Assembly: GCA_012934845.2 (NCBI GenBank) | Contig: WNNJ02002339.1 | Coordinates: 1-64,000 of the forward strand | Direction of reading: 5' to 3' | Length of the DNA stretch: 64,000 nt | Origin: Pomphorhynchus laevis | Taxonomy: Eukaryota; Acanthocephala; Palaeacanthocephala; Echinorhynchida; Pomphorhynchidae | Shown: piece by piece, positions 59,229 through 64,000 of the stretch | Layout of the letters: every line of letters begins with the position of its first letter | How positions within the stretch are numbered: the first letter of the stretch is position 1 | Made by a program: the position numbers and the translations under genes | The notes under the pieces: model-generated | What the model saw: only the letters and a program-made list of their open reading frames with translations | What the model was told of the DNA's origin: nothing | Database searches by the model: none

Positions 59229-59369
59229 TGATACAGCAATCTTTGATGCTTTAAAATACAATATGCATCTATATGTAAACTCGAAAGCAACATCAGTGTT
59301 AGATTGATATTTTCATAATTGAAAAAGTTTTAAAATCTTTAAGTAAAAATGAATAAAACAAAAAATTAA

Positions 59370-62300
59370 TATCAAACCGTCACTTTTGAAAAATCTTCGT
59401 CACTTATCTTCCGCTGTCATACCTACTCCCTTAATATCCTCAACTCCTAGCTCTCCTATCGTGATCTTACAAACTCATGTTACTCGTCCTCCTTTACGGA
59501 AACGCTTTCCTTCTTGCAATCGTTGCGTCATCGTCACTAATATTACTTCTCCCACCACTTTATCTCCACAAGCACGTCTCGACCACGATGTTTCCTTATT
59601 CAGACCAATTTTCTCGTCTCTTGTTCCTGCGGATAAGCCATTCTTTTTCAACAACATCTCTCCTGTCGCACTCATTCGCTAAAGCAAATCTTCTCAGTCT
59701 TTTCCTTCACAGCCCCATCTACTAAAAATCGTTTTCAAGCATCGCTCCCACGCGTCCTATGTCCTCTCCCAACAATGCAAACTCATGACCTCTTCAGCCA
59801 CTCGCATAAACTTCGATCGCACCCCCTCCGTAATTGCTAAACTATCATAAGCCCGCATCGAAAAACGCCGTCGCGAGGAAAACGGCGAAACGTCTCTCTC
59901 CATCCGAAAAATCGACGGAAATTTTAAGTTGTCTACACCCACCCAAAAATTCGATGGCGTTCTATATACCCTATGTGTCTTATCCACCACCCCCTATCAC
60001 TACCACACACGGTTTCCGCATCGGCCTCTTCAACAGTAGAAATATTCTAAAAAAATACGATTTCATCCTCAACTTATACACCAAGCAATCTATTGACCTA
60101 TTCTGACTCACCAAATCTTGGCACTCCGATTCGGACGACCTCTCCCTCCGTCGTTCGCTTTCTGCCGGTTGCTCACTAGTAAAATCCGCTCACTCCCTCA
60201 GCTAATCCCCTTCTAAATACGCTAATCATGGCCACATTGTCACATTCGCCCGTCACCCAGCGTCTATTCGCAAAATCACCTCCCCTTTCAGTCCTTGCTC
60301 TTTTGAACTGCTCACTTGTCGTTCTTCTAACCCGATCACTCTAGATCTCGCCATTGTTTACCGTCTTGGTTTATCTGCTCCTACCTCCTTATATTTTAAC
60401 GAACTCGCTGACCTTCTGTACCACTGTTCTTTGTCCTCAATCCCTTCAAACGTTCTTGGCGAATTAAACATACGCCTCAACCGCCCCTCCTCAACTGAGT
60501 CCATCCAGTTCATCAACATTCTATTCAACTATAACTACAAACCTATCTCCACTGCTCCCACACATATCATTGGCGAGGATCTCAACATCATCGCTGTCCC
60601 CGATCATTTTGCTACCTACACCTCACTGTTTATCTTCGATCTTGGTCTATCCAATCACTTTTTGTCACCCTTGATATCACTCGCAACCACACCGCCTCAC
60701 ACACATACAATCCTACGTCGCCCTTAGAGAAATCTTGACCTCTTGCTTCTCCGCTTTGCCTAACTCAAATCGTCCCTATTCTATCCACAATAACATATTC
60801 CTCTCCTCACGACCTCGCTATTCTTTTCGACACTGAACTCACATCCACTCTCGATATTCTCTTGCTCTGCAAGCCTCACCTATACCGTCGCTTGCACCGT
60901 GCCTCATGGTTTGACATCCTGTGCCTACTCTCAAAGCGTCGACTTCGTCATGCTTTTCGAGTCTATCACTGCTCTCTCAGACGTGATTTCCGCTCGATCA
61001 CTCTGTCTTTCCGTGATTCCTATCTTGCTATTCGCCGGTATAATCTCAACCTACTACGTACCAAATGCAACTCCTTCTGGCATTCTGGCAGCATACACTC
61101 ATCACCTCATTCAACTCTTAGACCCCTGCATACTTTTAACTCAATCCTTGCTCGATACATTCCGCCGTGCAAAATAAATCCCCATGATTATTCGTCATTT
61201 CTCAAGACCAAAGTATCCACGTTGCTCTCTCACATCCCGGTATCCATCCTATCCCACCCTGCCACGCCTAGAATCATGCACCCGGAACTCTTTCATATCC
61301 TCCCTGTCTCACCTACCGAAGTCTCATCTGTCCTCATGTCCTAGCCCAACAAAACCTCACATGCCGATCCCTGCCGACTCAAATACTTAAATCCATATGC
61401 GTATCGATATCCCATTTTCTCACAACCGTGTTTAACTCGTCCATCCGCAGTCGTATCTTCCCTTAACACTAGAAATCTGCAATCGATCGTCTCCTACTAA
61501 CGAAGCAATCGCTCGACTTCTCCCTTCCTTCTAGCTATCGCCCGATTACACCACCCCTACTCTTTCTAAGCTATTATAACGCCTCATCTTAATACAGATC
61601 GACGATTATCTCTCCTCATCCAATCTGCACCCTCCTTTCCAATCCGCTTTCAGCTCTAATCACTCTACATAAAACGCATGGATGAAAGTTTACAACGACT
61701 TACTCATTTCTCGAGGCAAGGCTCTATATAGTGTTCTCATCTCCCTCGACCTCTCCTCCGCCTTCGACATCGTCGACCATACTGTCCTCCTTTCTCGCCA
61801 TCGTTATGATTATGGCTTTTTTCCACCTACGTAGCATGGTTTGCCTCATATCTATACGATCGTTCATTTCTCGTCCGTTCTAATTCATCATCCACTCCCA
61901 TCCCTATTTTTTGCGGGGTCCCACAAGATTCAGTCCTAGGTCCCCTGATTTTCTCTCTTCTGCTTGGCGATCTCTCTCCGTTTATCAAACCTTACTCCTT
62001 TAACGTCATGCAATACGCCAATGACATCCTCATCTATGCACATGCACCCGCACATCGCATACACAATAACGGCATTTCTGTCTCCAACTGTCTTTCTTAT
62101 ATCTACAAACGTCTCTCCAATATCCATCTCGTTCTAAACCCGAAAAGTCCAAAATAATGTGGATCCTCCCCCGTAAACAAAACATATCTCCTCCCACTGT
62201 ATATTTTGCCTCGTCGATCATCCCCATAGTCCACAATCTCACTTTCTTAGGCTTCCATTTCGATAATCACCTTTCCCTTAAACCCTTCGTCCGTAACAAG

Positions 62301-62895
62301 GTCCGCTCGTCTAACTTAATTCTCCGTGACATCCGCCGTATCCGCCCCCTTATCGACTTCCGTTCTTGTATGTATCTTCTTTCATCGCTTCTTTTCCCTA
62401 AAATCGATTACTGCCTTAGCCTTTTCGCCAATTCTCCAAAATCGATCATCCTACCCCTACAACGTATAATCAACTCCGCCGTTCGAGTACTCTTTCGTCT
62501 CCGTAGCTTCCACCACACATTCACATATCTTGTCTAACTCTCCTGGCCCACCATCCACATCCGCATCAAACTCCGCCTTCTCGTTACTTTTCGTCTCATC
62601 GCTGTCGGCTCCCCATCGTTCATCAACCGTCCTTTTATAGACGACACTTGCCCCACCTCGCTATCGCTGCGTTACCGTCATACTCTCTTACTCCACGTTC
62701 CAAATTACTACAACAACTACGATCTCAGATCCTTCCTTGTCGCCGCCCCACTCGCTTGGAATCAACTCCCTCTAACATCCGCCGCGCTCCATCCTGTATC
62801 ACATTCAAACACCTCCTCCGTTCACACCTTCTCGACACGATTTACGTTTTTGTTTTGTTGTGATCATGTAAGCGTGCGCTGGCACGCTTACATAA
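59370..62895 (+). mobile_element. Jockey/CR1-like LINE relic, nearly full length
   Basis: Endonuclease: FRIGLFNSRNILKKYDFIL (60020) and LGELNIRLNRPSSTESIQF then TAPTHIIG (60431-60600). Linker LHRASWFDILCLLSKRRLRH (60890). RT: PPFQSAF (61640), LDLSSAFDIVDHTVLLSRHR (about 61750), PIPIFCGVPQDSVLGP (about 61900), active site YANDILIYAH (62018-62050, Asn for the first Asp), thumb SSLLFPKIDYCLSLFANS and INSAVRVLFRLRSFH (62390-62520). Many stops. More GC-rich than its surroundings. A perfect hairpin ends it at 62867-62892. Confidence 0.9.
62867..62892 (+). terminator. Hairpin at the LINE 3' end
   Basis: TGTAAGCGTGC and GCACGCTTACA flank a GCTG loop, just after the last RT-derived codons and the stop. 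A 3' stem-loop could be the RT recognition structure; inferred from position only. Confidence 0.6.
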
Positions 62896-62919
62896 TTTTC
62901 ATATGAGTCCCATGGAATT

Positions 62920-63130
62920 TAAAAATGCACTGTGTTGTATGATCGGCTTAACGCATGGTAATTTAAAGTCCTCTACTTGCGTGTGCGATTCGCATCTCAG
63001 CGTAAATCATGCTCTTTCTTAGCTGCAAAGGAGGTGGTTTATCGATAATACGCCATAACGCAATCAGAAACATTATTGCTGCCTATTATCAGACGTTTTA
63101 GTAAAGTGGAAGTTTAGCCGAGACTACAAA
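62920..63130 (+). mobile_element. Fragment of the RHNxIRD retroelement superfamily
   Basis: Reads, with one frameshift, CVCDSHLSVNHALSC then GGGLSIIRHNAIRNIIAAYY, the same block as [16 protein letters not shown] at 58260. The rest is degraded. Confidence 0.7.
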
Positions 63131-64000
63131 ATATTCCTGATGCCTTAAATTTTGAGAATGGTTCCACAAGAGACTATCAAGCAAGATTAGATATCGCATG
63201 CATATGACTTGGGAAAGAAAAATTCGAGCTAACGTTTTAAAAATACAATGAATGGATACAATTTGTGGAACGTATACGCTTCATACTGTTGTTTTTCTCA
63301 ACGTCTGAAGGGATAAAAAATTATTCAAGATTCATAATAAAAGGCAAAGCGTCAAAATCTACAAGGAACAATCTAGACCAGCATGCGGAAGTTGTGGTAA
63401 ATATAAAAAATCGGATTCGCACTAACACGGGCTGCATAGGCTGTTTTCAGATATTAATATTTTTTAAATTCTTATCGAAATCAATGATTGATAACTTAAG
63501 TTTTATTTTGTTTGGCACTTTGAGGGTAACCCTAAAAATTTCCTGTTTAAAAGATTAAGAATATTCCTAGTCTACCTTGGAGCAAATGCTCATATGGTAG
63601 CATCACATGAAGAAAAATCGAGAAGAAAACCTAATATGCAAGTGCTGGTAAACAGTTGAGTTTCTTTTTGAAATTGATTTTTGATTTGGCCATAAAAATT
63701 TCTCTTTTCCAATTCTTGATTACTCCGTCTGCCAAACAATTAAGCTTTTTAAACCTCCAGTGCACTCTCTGAATAGTAAATTCGAGACTCTTAGTGTTAA
63801 TTGCAGTCAGCATAGTTAACAAAATCGATAGGACTTTTGGGATCTTTCATATTACACCAAGTAATAAGATCTTTAATTTTTCGCATATGATCGTGGTAAG
63901 TAGATCGTCCAAACCTGTAACGCATTTAGATGACCGTCTCAGAGCAGTACATTAAAATGCTACTTACGTATGCATTAAACAAATACGGGAAATTGTCGAT
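63131..64000. other. Probable degraded transposon, not identified
   Basis: The plus strand has a 97-codon frame (63265-63558) without recognisable motif. The minus strand 63960-63640 reads VSSILMYCSETV and IKNWKREIFMAK, faintly like the C-terminus of LINE proteins (L-L-Y-G-S-E-T-W). Uncertain. Confidence 0.35.

Noticed and set aside
59475..59675. Minus-strand open frames within the 59.4-62.9 kb LINE
   Set aside because: Shadows of the plus-strand LINE coding region.

Overview
The window is about 70% A+T and looks like invertebrate metazoan nuclear DNA. It carries one large multi-exon animal gene, many non-LTR and Penelope-type reverse-transcriptase relics, and no bacterial operons, rRNA or CRISPR. 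I cannot name the species. The host gene mixes very short introns (about 45-55 nt, GT...AG) with very long introns packed with transposons.

The host gene is a DMXL / DmX / Rabconnectin-3 alpha homologue (relative of yeast Rav1, a V-ATPase assembly and regulation factor). It runs on the minus strand from a start codon at 59228 to beyond the left edge (last exon seen ends at 826). I traced 35 exons with both boundaries plus one with an undefined donor, about 2,070 codons. The order matches the family: N-terminal WD40 propeller (59.2-39.3 kb), second propeller (31.0-26.7 kb), Rav1-type helical region (26-11.8 kb) and the stretch before the C-terminal WD repeats (6.1-0.8 kb). Reading phase is preserved at nearly every junction. 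It is not yet resolved between 39.3 and 31.0 kb, 25.6 and 22.3 kb, and 5.7 and 3.8 kb. The C-terminal WD block lies off the window.

The rest is mobile DNA, nearly all in its introns. (i) Penelope-like elements (13.9-15.7, 23.2-24.2 and 51.35-52.03 kb, with a tail at 7.8 kb), whose 3' ends carry a conserved ~150-nt structured module, also clustered at 7.2-10.4 kb. (ii) Jockey/CR1-like LINE relics (6.4-7.1 minus, 33.5-34.2 plus, 59.4-62.9 plus). (iii) Two further non-LTR relics (17.4-19.6 and 19.9-21.3 kb). (iv) An RTE-type LINE (47.5-45.2 kb, minus). (v) A less familiar reverse-transcriptase superfamily with Cys-rich N-termini (51.3-48.5 minus, 56.5-58.6 plus, 32.8-33.1 and 62.9-63.1 fragments). 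(vi) Foldback palindromes, a ~57-bp satellite at 43.3-44.7 kb and small tandem repeats.

The most interesting signals are ribozyme-like. Three ~200-bp repeats at 32.2-33.4 kb each contain a near-canonical hammerhead core, and their three-copy consensus is fully canonical. The Penelope 3' module folds into a three-way junction with hammerhead-like junction residues. Foldback arms carry a weaker CTGANGA-stem-GAAA motif. A second notable signal is a set of decayed copies of the DMXL gene's own exons inside its introns.
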